A stretch of DNA of 64,000 bases from Citrobacter braakii (GCF_002075345.1 NZ_NAEW01000001.1:62001-126000); one strand, 5' to 3'; counted from the stretch's first letter, positions 19,346 through 29,337 are shown. The notes: generated by a model from the sequence alone, not told the origin. Program-made: numbers and translations.

Positions 19346-22063
19346 TCATTTCCCTTTTGTGACGTTGTCTGCATTCATGGCAGTTGGACCCGTTGGTACC
19401 GATCGTCCGGCGAGCATCAGCTGTGCCTGTTGCTGGACAGTATCCGGCAGGGCAGAGAAGGTTAATTCCCGGCAAGGGATCGGCCCGACGTAACGCACGA
19501 CGTCGCGCATAGTCTTTACATTCAGCTCGCACTGATAAAACTGCTGCTGACGCACCAGGTAGAGGTTATGCAGCAGAGCGTCGCTTTGAGCGCTAAACCC
19601 GCCGTTGCCAAGGTCGCTCCAGCCGTTAACGTTCAGTGGCACGCCGCCGATAAACGGCGAATGTTGCTCGTCAGTTAACTGGCCGAGCCAGGTGTAGCTT
19701 GCCGTGGTTTGCACGTCCCGGCGGAGCAGTTTGCCTGGCACCATAAATAACGTTCTGCTGCCTGAACCTTGTGTGATTTCACTGCTGGCACCCCGCGAGA
19801 CATCCAGCGATTCGTTAATCGTCAACGTAGTCTGCTGATAGCCCGGCACGGCGAAGAGGGCGCGGCTATTGCCTGGAATGTCTGCACTGCCGCCGTTATC
19901 CAGCGACACGGCAATGCTCGGATCCTGGGAATCTTCCGGTGTGGCAACGTTAACCGCGATGGCTGAAGCAGGACGTCCGTCGCTCCAACGGCCCAGCCAC
20001 AGACCAGTGCGCGACAGCGCAAGCGTGGAGTTGTAATTGCCGCTGCTGCTCAGGGTATGGCGCCGATCCTGACGATCCCAGGCATCGCTGACTGTCAGGC
20101 TCCCGTTGCCATATCGTCCGCCCTGGCGCGTGTAGGCAGAGGTATTGAGTGAATCGCTGTTAATACCTGATGCGCTCAGTCCATACTCATTTTCACCACG
20201 TGCGTCGGCATACCAGCTGTGCGCCACGTTATAGCTCAGCTGGTTTTTATCATGCTGCTGGTGCTGCCATGTCGCGCCCAGAGAGGTATAGCTTGTCGCA
20301 TTGCCCTGACGGTTATGCGCCATTGACAGACTCACGCTCAGGTAGCCGCCTTTATCCCTACCTTCGCGCGAGTCATCGTTACGCATGAAAAGGTTAATAC
20401 TGCTGTTGATGTTCAGACCGCGCGTGCTGAAAGCCGTACTCAAGCCACCCTGCCAGGCCCGAGTGCGTGAGCGGGTCATATAAACCGACTCCCAGGGCAA
20501 GCCTGCATCGTGGCGATCGTCACTGTCCGGGAGTTCCCGACGAGAAACGTACCGTCCTTCGTTGCGGTTATCCGAATATCCCAGGCTGGCGTACCAGGTG
20601 CCGACAGGGATGGAGAACATCACCGACAGGCTTCGATAACAGCCATTTACGGCGTCATATCCCGCGCTTCGGGTATTGCAGTTTTCCGCTGATAACGCGT
20701 TGCGATAGAAGCTCAGTGAAAAGCCGTCGTTATAGCTGATTTGCTGAATATTGCCGCGTTGTCCTTCGCTGCCGTAAAGGTAGCTAAACCGGGTCGAGAG
20801 TACGCCATCGATCGGACCCGCATTGAAACCACGACTCCAGTCGAGTGCATTTTCCAGAAAACGTTGGTTTTTCTTTATCGCTGCGCCACTGGTGAGTGCC
20901 AGCGTTGGAGTGACAGGCAGGCGGACACCCGCCTGTGCGACCGCGCTACGTTCATCGTTTTGATTGTTATTGTCGGTTTCGCCCGCCTGCAGGAACCACT
21001 CGACGCGGTCAAACGGCGTAATACCGGTGCGGGTAAACGGTATCTGCTCGGTACGTGTCAGCCGGTTATTTTCATAGACGGACAGCGTCACGGTATAGCT
21101 CCCATCGGGGAACGATCGCGTGTCCAGGGTCTGAGCCCCGGCATTGAGATAAAAACTGGCCAGCAGCTGATTGCCCCGGCGGGCGTCAATACGCGCATCA
21201 TGGGAAAGCAGCACGGTGATGGGGGTACCCTTTGACTGCTGAACCGGATTGATCCATGCCCTTGTCGAGCCTGTGCGCAGGCCGCGAATTTTGCCCAGCG
21301 GCAGTTGGCTGAGGTTGATATTCCCACCAGCATTACTGAACAGATCGCGGGTATCCATCTCGCCTAACTGAATATAGTACTGACGCCAGATATCCTGGCG
21401 AAACCAGGCATTGTTGACGGTTATTTCTTGTTGCTGCTGATGCCTTGAACGCTGCCCCAGCCAGGTCCAGTCGAGATTAAAGTAGCCGTCCTGCGTCATG
21501 GCCAACGCGCCATTGCCCTGAACGGTGGCTGACTGGTAATCCCTGTCGGCAACAAAATTGATATTCTGTTGATGGATCAACGCATTCTCAGTGCCCTGCG
21601 TAGACTGATACCACTGGTTTTCTGTGGTCTGTTTAGGCAGAAATTTCTTGTCCAAAAACAGACTAATGCGCGCGTTATTCTCATCATAGATAATGGCCGC
21701 ACGATGGGTATCAATGTAATCACATCCCGTTGCGGAGCCATTGCTGCTGCACGCCAGGTTGCCGTTACGGGCAAGTGGAACGGCGAGAGCTGCGGACACG
21801 GTGGCAACGAGGGCAGGAGCGTCATTAAACTGACGTTTGATAGCCGCGACCACGGTTTCGGGTGCGACAAAACTTACCGATTCAAGTGTGATATCCGTTT
21901 CAAAAAGGCCAAGCGATTCGCCATAGAGGTTAACCTCTATCCACAGACGCTGCGTTTTCGCCAGATCTTCGAAACCTGCCGGGACGGCCATCTCGGCGCA
22001 GGCGAGTTGGATGGATGCGGGTAATAAAGCAACTAAGAGGAGAGTATTTCTGTGAAACGCCAT
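19346..22063 (-). CDS. Outer membrane usher of an alpha-class (CS1-type) pilus
   Basis: 905 residues from ATG at 22063, seven bases after GAGG; a TTG two codons earlier is less likely. There is a signal peptide and a large beta-barrel region rich in alternating aromatic strands, with a plug region and C-terminal periplasmic domain. Length and partners fit CfaC/CooC/TcfC ushers rather than FimD-type ushers. It exports and assembles pilin subunits delivered by the chaperone. Confidence 0.85.
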   Translation of the reverse strand: MAFHRNTLLLVALLPASIQLACAEMAVPAGFEDLAKTQRLWIEVNLYGESLGLFETDITLESVSFVAPETVVAAIKRQFNDAPALVATVSAALAVPLARNGNLACSSNGSATGCDYIDTHRAAIIYDENNARISLFLDKKFLPKQTTENQWYQSTQGTENALIHQQNINFVADRDYQSATVQGNGALAMTQDGYFNLDWTWLGQRSRHQQQQEITVNNAWFRQDIWRQYYIQLGEMDTRDLFSNAGGNINLSQLPLGKIRGLRTGSTRAWINPVQQSKGTPITVLLSHDARIDARRGNQLLASFYLNAGAQTLDTRSFPDGSYTVTLSVYENNRLTRTEQIPFTRTGITPFDRVEWFLQAGETDNNNQNDERSAVAQAGVRLPVTPTLALTSGAAIKKNQRFLENALDWSRGFNAGPIDGVLSTRFSYLYGSEGQRGNIQQISYNDGFSLSFYRNALSAENCNTRSAGYDAVNGCYRSLSVMFSIPVGTWYASLGYSDNRNEGRYVSRRELPDSDDRHDAGLPWESVYMTRSRTRAWQGGLSTAFSTRGLNINSSINLFMRNDDSREGRDKGGYLSVSLSMAHNRQGNATSYTSLGATWQHQQHDKNQLSYNVAHSWYADARGENEYGLSASGINSDSLNTSAYTRQGGRYGNGSLTVSDAWDRQDRRHTLSSSGNYNSTLALSRTGLWLGRWSDGRPASAIAVNVATPEDSQDPSIAVSLDNGGSADIPGNSRALFAVPGYQQTTLTINESLDVSRGASSEITQGSGSRTLFMVPGKLLRRDVQTTASYTWLGQLTDEQHSPFIGGVPLNVNGWSDLGNGGFSAQSDALLHNLYLVRQQQFYQCELNVKTMRDVVRYVGPIPCRELTFSALPDTVQQQAQLMLAGRSVPTGPTAMNADNVTKGK

Positions 22064-22135
22064 GACCAAGCCTCGACATCATCCTGACGTCAGAGGGTGG
22101 GCACCCTCTGACGTTATCCCTTATGTACTGTGGTG

Positions 22136-22642
22136 TTACGCACCGCCTTCCGTGGTCGTCGCCTGCGTCAGCATCAGGCTGACAACGCCGCTGTACTGAC
22201 CGGTTTTCAGAATGCCTTTGGTGGTCTGAGAAATGGTCAGTGGCAGTACCGCTGAACCGTTTTCAATGCTGCCTGGGAACAGTTCAGTTCCGGTAAATTC
22301 GGCATCGGTGGTAGACAGTGTTTTATCACCCAGAATCACCGTCATCGGTACAGTCTCGTCGCCATCCATATTGGTGAGCTTAGCTGCGCTAACGAGGCGC
22401 ACTTTGACATTGCTGGTGGCGGAGTTAGACCACACCTTGGTGTTCAGACGGTAGCTTTCCAGCCCACGACCTGGCAGGTACTGCATGTCGATGCTGGCCG
22501 GCAGTGGCGTGTTATCGGCCTGAGTCATATCCAACTGTGAGTCAACGCTGGCGTTGACGGTAATATCTTTTTGAATCGCCAGCGCGCTAAAGGACGAGGC
22601 CATCGCGGCAACAATCATCAGAGGTTTAATATAGTTACGCAT
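22136..22642 (-). CDS. CS1-type major pilin
   Basis: 168 residues from MRNYIKPLMIVAAMASS at 22642, eight bases after GGAG. The signal peptide is cleaved after SALA. The mature protein starts IQKDITVNASVDSQLDM, the N-terminal donor-strand signature of the CS1/CFA/I pilin family (fimbrial_CS1), and lacks the disulfide of FimA-type pilins. It polymerises by donor-strand exchange into the pilus shaft. Confidence 0.85.
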   Translation of the reverse strand: MRNYIKPLMIVAAMASSFSALAIQKDITVNASVDSQLDMTQADNTPLPASIDMQYLPGRGLESYRLNTKVWSNSATSNVKVRLVSAAKLTNMDGDETVPMTVILGDKTLSTTDAEFTGTELFPGSIENGSAVLPLTISQTTKGILKTGQYSGVVSLMLTQATTTEGGA

Positions 22643-22716
22643 TGATATCTCCATATTTACAAATGAGCACCTTGGCTCTTTAAACAAACTACGTGGGTTT
22701 TTACTGTGCCGTCGTG

Positions 22717-23436
22717 TTATTGCACGACGGGTAAATCAGCTTCTTCAGCGGTTTTATTCACCCAGTTGAAGTAGCGGAACTTATATTTCTGACCCTGTTT
22801 CATAGTGAGCGTTTTTAATTTCCGTTCAGTGTCCGGATAAATCGTCGCGTCTTCTTTTATCCATTTACACGATGAAACAGCATCACAAATACCAATCTCT
22901 CTGAGCGGCACACGCAATGTGCCGTTGTTTTTTAACGTTCCCCGGCGAGGGTCAATCGACAGTGAAATTACGTTTTCTTCTGGAGCAATGTGGACCAGTG
23001 CGCCCCAGATCACATTGACACCTAATGTCGCCATTGCTGCAGGGGTTTCTGCCTTGCCTGGAATAATGCTGTCAGGTTGTTTTACCCCTTCAAAATAGAC
23101 ACGCCAGGTGGTCTCTTTTTTCGGAGGTATAAGCGATACCAGACGAACAACGCGCATCGCTCCTGCAGCCAGAGCAAATTTCTCGGGCGTAACCACCACG
23201 CCACCTTCTTTCCACGAAGCGACGTCAATTTCTTTTTCCTGGGCTGTTCCGGGATTAAGAATTTTCTTTTGCCTCACCCGAATGAACTGAATATCATCCG
23301 TTTTTGAAGCCACCTTAATTTGCGCCGCACCGGATCTGTCTACATTCAGCTCCATGGGATACACGCTCATATTGGCCATTGTCATTTCTGAGAAAAATGG
23401 CAATGACAGCGCGGCGACATAAAAGGCGGTTGTCAT
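22717..23436 (-). CDS. Periplasmic pilus chaperone (CfaA/CooB-like)
   Basis: About 239 residues from ATG at 23436. A GTG at 23460 would add eight basic residues and cannot be excluded. The signal peptide ends near TMA, and the mature N-terminus NMSVYPMELNVD is typical of alpha-class chaperones. It has two Ig-like domains, with a Cys pair near IGICDAVSSCKW. It protects pilin subunits and delivers them to the usher. It is the first gene of the pilus operon. Confidence 0.82.
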   Translation of the reverse strand: MTTAFYVAALSLPFFSEMTMANMSVYPMELNVDRSGAAQIKVASKTDDIQFIRVRQKKILNPGTAQEKEIDVASWKEGGVVVTPEKFALAAGAMRVVRLVSLIPPKKETTWRVYFEGVKQPDSIIPGKAETPAAMATLGVNVIWGALVHIAPEENVISLSIDPRRGTLKNNGTLRVPLREIGICDAVSSCKWIKEDATIYPDTERKLKTLTMKQGQKYKFRYFNWVNKTAEEADLPVVQ

Positions 23437-23768
23437 GCTCACTCTTTTTTTCTGTTTCACAATCAGTCTGCCTGCTCTGAGTTTAAAGGCGGCGCGTTAA
23501 CACCAGGACACCGTCTGCTTTCGTATCGCTTCAGGGCAGGGAAACTTTAACCAGAACAGCGATTTGTGAAAATTTGTATTAGTTAACTCGTTATATACAG
23601 TTTTTTATCCTGCTTTTCTGGCTTTAAGGTTGTATAGTTAAGCGAAAATACCGCGGCCAAGGATGGGAGGAAAATTCCTTCTGATGAAAAAATAAGCAGG
23701 TCAGGGGGCGGTTTTCATATCGACGTACCAGGGAATAAAAAGCATGCGGTAACAGCCGAGAATAAAAG
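23437..23768. promoter_or_regulatory. Divergent control region between pilus operon and ToxR-like regulator
   Basis: About 330 bases, A+T-rich, separate the divergently oriented chaperone and regulator genes. No gene is visible. It must hold both promoters, and is the expected binding region for the ToxR-like protein. I could not define a specific operator. Confidence 0.5.
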
Positions 23769-24524
23769 ATGTTTTTTATATGCAATAATTCGTTGTTATT
23801 TGATCCTGAAGCACATGCAATAAGTCTTGTTGGACAACCCGAGTCTGTATTAACACTTTCGGCGCCAGCCGTTCGTCTTTTACAGGAATTCATTAAACAC
23901 CGAGGACGCGACTTAAGCCGGGAGGAATTGATCGCTCGCGTGTGGGAAGAATTTGGCTTTACGCCATCAGGAAATAATCTCAATAAAGCGGTAAGCGAAC
24001 TGCGTAAAAGCTTCCAGTCTCTGGGAGAGGGGCACGAATTGATCGTCACTGTCCCGCGCTATGGTTTCCGTTTTGATGCTGATGTGATTTTTCAGCCTGG
24101 AGAGAAAATTCAAGCCGTTGATCCGCACCCCCCCTCAGCGCAACAAGACGTTCTGCCCCGGCGAGTATCCCTGAAAAAGTGGTTCAGAATAGGGGCATTG
24201 ATTGCCGTGCCGTTGGGAGCGATCTTTTACGTTAGCCGCCCGCAGGAGATAACTGTTCCGGCGAAATTAAAGCCGGTCCAGGAAAAAATCGCGCGTTGTA
24301 GTATCTGGGTTATCGAAGATCATGGACGGCCGTTAGTGCTATCAAAATTAGCAGAGCGACTGGAGGCCAATGACGTGGCTTGCGAGCGCGAGGAGTATGC
24401 TATTTATTTTTTCAGCGCCCGTTTTTCGCTTGCAACTGCTGATGAACTGTTTATCGGGGCCTGCCCGGTCAATAAAACACGTCTGTGCAAGACCATTCGC
24501 TATAAAAACGGGGCTGGAAAATGA
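23769..24524 (+). CDS. ToxR-like membrane-anchored winged-helix regulator
   Basis: 251 residues. The N-terminal 110 residues form an OmpR/ToxR-type winged helix (RELIARVWEEFGFTPSGNNL through TVPRYGFRF). A Pro-rich linker is followed by one membrane helix (GALIAVPLGAIFYVS, about residues 145-160) and a periplasmic domain with three cysteines. There is no receiver domain, so regulation is probably by the periplasmic part. It overlaps the next gene by 4 bases. The pair resembles ToxR/ToxS and especially PsaE/PsaF and MyfE/MyfF, which control Yersinia pili. Regulation of the divergent pilus operon is inferred. Confidence 0.75.
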   Translation: MFFICNNSLLFDPEAHAISLVGQPESVLTLSAPAVRLLQEFIKHRGRDLSREELIARVWEEFGFTPSGNNLNKAVSELRKSFQSLGEGHELIVTVPRYGFRFDADVIFQPGEKIQAVDPHPPSAQQDVLPRRVSLKKWFRIGALIAVPLGAIFYVSRPQEITVPAKLKPVQEKIARCSIWVIEDHGRPLVLSKLAERLEANDVACEREEYAIYFFSARFSLATADELFIGACPVNKTRLCKTIRYKNGAGK

Positions 24525-24997
24525 AAATAAGGCTTCTTTTTGGACTGGGCGGAGCCCTGGTCGGCGGCGCGCTGGCGCTATTTTACTATTGCGGCGCGAC
24601 GGGAAAAAGCGATGTGCTGGCCTGCAGCACAGAATTTAACTTTACGCGCAATGAAGGGAAAGCAAGTGAGGTGAAGGTAAATGCCCTTGCTCAGTTCTAT
24701 TTTCATCGGGACGGTACAGGGTTGACCACCTATAAAGGTGCGGCAAGAGCTGGCGGGCAAAATTTTATCGTTGACAGGGATGTAGACTTTACGTGGGAGC
24801 AGCGGGACGATGACAACGTCATTGTATTGACCTACACCAAAACCTGGCTTCGCCACAATGACAATACGCCGAATGCCCAATGGGGGAGTTTCGCCTATCC
24901 GACCTCACGCTACTACCTGACGATCTCTGAACTTTCACCTGCTGTGTGGCTTATTCAGGACCGGCGCTATCCTACCTATATCTGCCGGGGTCAATAA
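24521..24997 (+). CDS. Membrane-anchored partner of the ToxR-like regulator
   Basis: 158 residues with one N-terminal hydrophobic helix (LLFGLGGALVGGALALFYYC) and a periplasmic domain of beta-rich character. The start ATG overlaps the regulator stop (ATGA), so the two are translationally coupled. By position, size and topology it is the counterpart of ToxS/PsaF, which stabilise or tune their regulator. I see no clear sequence match beyond that, so the name is kept descriptive. Confidence 0.6.
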   Translation: MKIRLLFGLGGALVGGALALFYYCGATGKSDVLACSTEFNFTRNEGKASEVKVNALAQFYFHRDGTGLTTYKGAARAGGQNFIVDRDVDFTWEQRDDDNVIVLTYTKTWLRHNDNTPNAQWGSFAYPTSRYYLTISELSPAVWLIQDRRYPTYICRGQ

Positions 24998-25003
24998 GGT
25001 ATA

Positions 25004-25036
25004 AAAAAAGAGAATGCCATTGGCATTCTCTTTTTT
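25004..25036. terminator. Bidirectional terminator
   Basis: A perfect inverted repeat (AAAAAAGAGAATGCC and its complement) lies between the convergent regulator operon and yccA, with A/T tails on both sides. Confidence 0.9.
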
Positions 25037-25053
25037 CGTATCAGTGATGCTGC

Positions 25054-25713
25054 TTAATCGCGGCTGGCGAAGCCCAGAATGCTCAGCAGGCTGACGAAGA
25101 TGTTGTACAGCGAAACGTACAGGCTGACGGTGGCACGGATGTAGTTGGTTTCACCGCCACGGATGATATTACTGGTTTCAAACAGGATTGCGCCTGAAGA
25201 AATCAGAATAAACACCGCGCTGATCGCCAGATGTAAAGCCGGCAACTGCAGGAAGATATTCGCAACCATACCAATCAGCACCACCACGATCCCTGCCATC
25301 AGCATACCGCCGAGGAAGGACATGTCTTTCCGCGTGGTCAGCACGTAGGCTGAGCAACTGAAGAAGACCAGCGCCGTACCGCCCAAAGCCATGGCGATAA
25401 CATCACCCATGCCCGCAGACAGGTATGTGTTCAGGATCGGTCCCAGAATGTAGCCCAGGAAGCCGGTGAAAGCGAAAGCTGACAGAATACCAACCGGTTT
25501 ATCCGCCGTTTTATAGGTCAGGAACATCAGACCATACATACCCACCAGCGTCAGGATAAGCCCCGGAGAGGGCAACATCAGTATGGTACTGGCAGTCGCA
25601 GTGAGCGCCGAAAACGCCAGCGTCAGGCTGAGCAGGAAATAGGTATTGCGCAGCACCTTATGCGTGCTGAGTAGCGATGTACGATCGCGTGAAGAACTAA
25701 TAATACGATCCAT
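25054..25713 (-). CDS. yccA: YccA, BAX-inhibitor-1 family membrane protein
   Basis: 219 residues with seven hydrophobic helices and the BI-1 layout. The E. coli protein is a substrate and modulator of the membrane protease FtsH. It resumes the backbone order after the pilus insertion. Confidence 0.95.
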   Translation of the reverse strand: MDRIISSSRDRTSLLSTHKVLRNTYFLLSLTLAFSALTATASTILMLPSPGLILTLVGMYGLMFLTYKTADKPVGILSAFAFTGFLGYILGPILNTYLSAGMGDVIAMALGGTALVFFSCSAYVLTTRKDMSFLGGMLMAGIVVVLIGMVANIFLQLPALHLAISAVFILISSGAILFETSNIIRGGETNYIRATVSLYVSLYNIFVSLLSILGFASRD

Positions 25714-25983
25714 GAGTCACTCTCTTATGACAGATGTAATTAATGATGGAGGATAATGAAATCAAGGGGAATGACACAGCGGTTTTACCCATCTTTACGC
25801 ATTTTAACCCGCCAGGCTTAAGCATATTATTTCAACAAAAGCTCCCGAATCAGATGTTAGCACTATATGTGTAAAAATGCCTGTTAGATATCTGGCAGGT
25901 AACTGAAAAATATTGCGTTATTCCTGTTTCTCTCTGACAGTGACAGCGGTGTCTACATAAAACAGAGCAATAAGGTAAAGGGA

Positions 25984-27612
25984 ATGATTCAACATAAATC
26001 GAAGATATTGACGTTTACGCTGTTGGCTGTCTGTTTGATGTCTATCAACGGCGTGGCGATGGCGGCAAATGTTCCCGCAGGAACAATACTTGCAGAAAAA
26101 CAGGAACTGGTCAGAAACAATGGCAGTGAGCCAGCGTCGCTGGATCCGCATAAAGTCGAAAGCAACGTTGAATTTAATTTAATCAGCGATATGTTCGACG
26201 GACTGGTGGCGGTAAAGTCGGATGGGTCTATCGAACCCCGGCTGGCCGCGTCCTGGGAGAACAAAGACAACACCGTCTGGACCTTTCATTTACGTCCGGG
26301 CATAACCTGGTCAGATGGGTCTGCCATTACCGCACAGGATGTCGTCTGGAGCTGGCAGCGTCTGGTCTCACCGCAAACAGCTTCACCTTATTCCTCGTAT
26401 CTGGGCAATATGCATGTAGCAAACGCCCTCGATATTGCCCAAGGGAAAAAAGATCCCGCCTCTATCGGGGTTAAAGCCCTGGATGATAGCACGCTGGAAA
26501 TTACCCTGACGCAACCAACGGCGGCGTTTCTGGCGATGCTGGCGCACCCGTCACTGGTTCCGCTGGATAAAGTGCTGATCGGCCGCTTTGGTGATAAGTG
26601 GACCCGGCCAGAACATTTTGTCTGCAGCGGGGCGTACAAGTTATCGCAGTGGGTAGTCAATGAGCGCATCGTTGCCGTGCGTAACCCGCATTATTGGGAC
26701 GATCGGCACACCGTCATTGATAAGGTCACTTATTTGCCCATCAGTTCAGAGTCCGCAGACGTTAACCGCTATAAGGCCGGCGAAATCGACATTGTGTATA
26801 GCGTCCCGGTCAATCAGTTCGCGCAGTTGAAAAAGACGATGGGCGATGAACTCCATGTCTCACCTCAGCTTTCAACCTATTACTATCAGTTCAATACGAC
26901 TCGAGCGCCGTTTAATGACCCGCGCGTGCGCCGGGCGCTGAATATGGCGTTAGATAAAGACATCATCGCACAAAAGGTGATGGGGCAGGGGCAACGCGCG
27001 GCGTGGGTTATCAGCCAGCCGGAAATAGGGGGAGTGCAACTGCATGCGCCGGAATATGCGGCGTGGCCGCTCGAAAAACGCATTGCCGAAGCTAAGAAAC
27101 TGCTGGCTGAAGCTGGTTTTGGCCCTGAGCATCCGCTTAGCCTAAATCTGCTCTATAACACTTTCGAAACGCACCAGCGTATTGCCATTGCCGCATCGTC
27201 AATGTGGAAGAAAAACCTCGGCGTTGAAGCCAAGCTGCAAAATCAGGAATGGAAAACCATGCTGGATACCATGCACACCGGTAATTTTGACGTCGTGCGC
27301 TACGCATGGATCGCCGATTATGATGATGCCTCAAGTTTCCTCAATATTTTCCGTACCGGCGATAGCGAGAATACCACCAGGTACAGCAATCCCGCTTTTG
27401 ATGACGCGATGCGCAAGGCGGCGAAAGCATCTTCGCTGGAGGAGCGAGGCAAATACTACCAGCAGGCTGAAGACCTTTTAGGAGAGGATGTGCCAGCGAT
27501 TCCGGTTTACCACTATGTCCGCACGCATCTTGTGAAGCCGTGGGTGGGAGGATTTGCGCCAGATAACCGGGGAAATTACTACACCAAAGATATGTTCATC
27601 AAAAAACATTAA
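25984..27612 (+). CDS. Orphan periplasmic peptide-binding protein (OppA/MppA family)
   Basis: 542 residues with a signal peptide cleaved near AMA. It is an SBP_bac_5 domain protein. The segments ELVRNNGSEPASLDPHK, RNPHYWDD and FNDPRVRRALNMALD match OppA/MppA, including the region that contacts the peptide. No permease or ATPase gene is beside it, so it probably docks on the Opp transporter encoded elsewhere, as MppA does. It replaces the direct yccA-serT junction of E. coli K-12. Confidence 0.88.
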   Translation: MIQHKSKILTFTLLAVCLMSINGVAMAANVPAGTILAEKQELVRNNGSEPASLDPHKVESNVEFNLISDMFDGLVAVKSDGSIEPRLAASWENKDNTVWTFHLRPGITWSDGSAITAQDVVWSWQRLVSPQTASPYSSYLGNMHVANALDIAQGKKDPASIGVKALDDSTLEITLTQPTAAFLAMLAHPSLVPLDKVLIGRFGDKWTRPEHFVCSGAYKLSQWVVNERIVAVRNPHYWDDRHTVIDKVTYLPISSESADVNRYKAGEIDIVYSVPVNQFAQLKKTMGDELHVSPQLSTYYYQFNTTRAPFNDPRVRRALNMALDKDIIAQKVMGQGQRAAWVISQPEIGGVQLHAPEYAAWPLEKRIAEAKKLLAEAGFGPEHPLSLNLLYNTFETHQRIAIAASSMWKKNLGVEAKLQNQEWKTMLDTMHTGNFDVVRYAWIADYDDASSFLNIFRTGDSENTTRYSNPAFDDAMRKAAKASSLEERGKYYQQAEDLLGEDVPAIPVYHYVRTHLVKPWVGGFAPDNRGNYYTKDMFIKKH

Positions 27613-27715
27613 GCGCTGTAGCCAGTATTTGTGCTGAATAAACGGTCAATCTGTTGTTATTTCAGTCGATTAACAATATTTTGGCTGTTTTTCAGGCAAA
27701 CGAACGCATTGGTGC

Positions 27716-27744
27716 TTTACAGGTCCGTTCGGGATGTTTATAGT
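27716..27744 (+). promoter_or_regulatory. serT promoter
   Basis: TTTACA, 17 bases, TATAGT, then a G+C-rich discriminator (GCGCC) ten bases before the tRNA 5' end, the pattern of stringently controlled stable-RNA promoters. Confidence 0.8.
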
Positions 27745-27754
27745 GCGCCTCATT

Positions 27755-27842
27755 GGAAGCGTGGCCGAGCGGTTGAAGGCACCGGTCTTGAAAACCGGCG
27801 ACCCGAAAGGGTTCTAGAGTTCGAATCTCTACGCTTCCGCCA
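27755..27842 (+). tRNA. serT: tRNA-Ser(UGA)
   Basis: An 88-base class II tRNA with acceptor GGAAGCG/CGCTTCC, encoded CCA, long variable arm, and anticodon loop CTTGAAA (anticodon TGA). This is the chromosomal serT. Its 3' end is the presumed attachment site of the prophage that begins immediately to the right; the matching right junction lies outside the window. Confidence 0.97.
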
Positions 27843-27848
27843 AATAAA

Positions 27849-27885
27849 ACAAGGGCTTACAGAAATGTAAGCCCTTGTGCTTTTG
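27849..27885 (+). terminator. Terminator after serT
   Basis: A 13-bp stem, ACAAGGGCTTACA with its complement around a GAAA loop, starts seven bases after the tRNA and is followed by a short T run. Just beyond, GTTGGTATA repeats twice within 20 bases; these could be integrase arm sites but I cannot prove it. Confidence 0.75.
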
Positions 27886-28099
27886 GGGTGTTGGTATAGT
27901 GTTGGTATATTCACTTGGTATATTTTCATTTGCCGATCGCTTTTTTGTACAATTTTTTGGCTTTAGGCTAGCGCAGCTAGGGTTAGTTGGCAGCGTACCT
28001 ACCTGTCTCTTTTGGCTACTCGTCCTCACCGTTTTATACGTGTTTTATTGCATCAAAAACAATCTAGCGCTAACAAACATCGAGGAAAAGGAGAAGCAT

Positions 28100-28207
28100 A
28101 TGAATAAAAATCTACACATCATGGTTTTATCATTTTTTGACACAGTATCAACCGCCATCATGGGGCTAGTGGTCAACTCAGTCAGCGGTGCAACCCCGCT
28201 AACCTAA
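28100..28207 (+). CDS. Small hydrophobic peptide near the left attachment site
   Basis: A 35-codon frame starts MNKNLHIMVLSFFDTVSTAI, seven bases after a strong GGAG ribosome-binding site (AAAAGGAGAAGCAT). It has one possible membrane segment. It lies between the attachment site and the convergent integrase. The frame is open further upstream, but no start there has a good binding site. Function unknown; existence supported only by the start signal. Confidence 0.35.
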   Translation: MNKNLHIMVLSFFDTVSTAIMGLVVNSVSGATPLT

Positions 28208-28266
28208 AGCCAAAATTTGCATTACCCACGTCAGTGGGATTGAGTTTCTTTGTATTACATTACTTT

Positions 28267-29337
28267 TTAATCTCCCTTAGCTAATGGTGGGACGTCTAAA
28301 GTTGGTGATAACTTCACTTTCCTGTCGTAAGTTACTACCTGGCTTTCTGTCTTGTGGCCGCTGAATAGCTGCTTCTCTTTACTGCTTCCCTCATAATCTG
28401 AAATTGCCTTAGCTTTTATATCGTGGAAAGTTCCTTGAATCGGCCTGCCAAGTTTCAAGGCTGCGGCCTTCTTAGCGTTATTCCACCAGGTGTTGAACGT
28501 TTTCTTATTCATTTTTCCACCGCTGGGCGAGGGAATAACGTAACCGGCTGCGGACTTGTTCGCAAAATGCTTGCTCGCTAGGGAGATGGCTGCCTGCAAA
28601 CGTGGCGTCCATTTCTTGATCTGCTTTTTGCCTGTTTTGTTCTGCTCAATGAAAATACCATCAGCTCGGAGATCTGGAATCTTTAAATCAAACACGTCAC
28701 CCTCGCGCGCCGCGCACAAATACGATATTTCCATTGCAACCTGAACCTCTACGCGAGCATGTTCATAAATTGCCAGGTAATCCTCATCGGGAATATAGAC
28801 ATCACGATCAACCAGAGTAAATTTCCTAATCCCTTTGCATGGGTTATTACGGACATAACCCCGCTCAAAACCCCACCCAAATACGCGAGACATGCTCGAT
28901 ACCTCCTGGTTGGCCTGGTTCTTGCTGGTCACTCCGCGCTTGTCCATATAAATACGAACCTGTTCTATCTTGATATCGTCAGCTTTCATCTTCCCAAATA
29001 CCGCCAGTAACTTTTTCTGGTGTTGCCGGTAGTCATCCTGAGTCCTAATGGCCAGTTCGGTGAATGTTGGGCTGTCCAGAAACTTCGACCATAATTTCGC
29101 AAACGTCATCACATCATGACGTTTTGCCTTTTCTTCTTCATAGCGTTGCCAGATTTTAGACATGGTGGTATCACTAATTTTTCCCAATGTTATGCTGAGT
29201 TTAGTTCCCTTCGGTTTCCAGACGTAACTGTACTTATTTCTGGTAACACGTGGGGGCAGTTGGTTATCTTTCGGATTCTTACGTGGTCTTCCCATAAATG
29301 GCGTCGAAGTTGGGTTCAGTTTCAACATACTCGTCAA
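28267..29337 (-). CDS. int: Tyrosine-family phage integrase
   Basis: 356 residues. An N-terminal DNA-binding part is followed by a core-binding SAM-like domain (about 85-170) and a catalytic domain. Catalytic residues are visible: Arg in LCAAREGDVFDL, His in FHDIKAKAISD, His in FSGHKT, and the nucleophile Tyr in VVTYDRKV. It would integrate the phage at the serT 3' end. Its 5' end overlaps the DUF4224 gene by 59 bases. Confidence 0.95.
   Translation of the reverse strand: MTSMLKLNPTSTPFMGRPRKNPKDNQLPPRVTRNKYSYVWKPKGTKLSITLGKISDTTMSKIWQRYEEEKAKRHDVMTFAKLWSKFLDSPTFTELAIRTQDDYRQHQKKLLAVFGKMKADDIKIEQVRIYMDKRGVTSKNQANQEVSSMSRVFGWGFERGYVRNNPCKGIRKFTLVDRDVYIPDEDYLAIYEHARVEVQVAMEISYLCAAREGDVFDLKIPDLRADGIFIEQNKTGKKQIKKWTPRLQAAISLASKHFANKSAAGYVIPSPSGGKMNKKTFNTWWNNAKKAAALKLGRPIQGTFHDIKAKAISDYEGSSKEKQLFSGHKTESQVVTYDRKVKLSPTLDVPPLAKGD

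Noticed and set aside
27875..28099. Hydrophobic frame upstream of the small peptide at 28100
   Set aside because: No start with a ribosome-binding site was found; only the downstream ATG has one.
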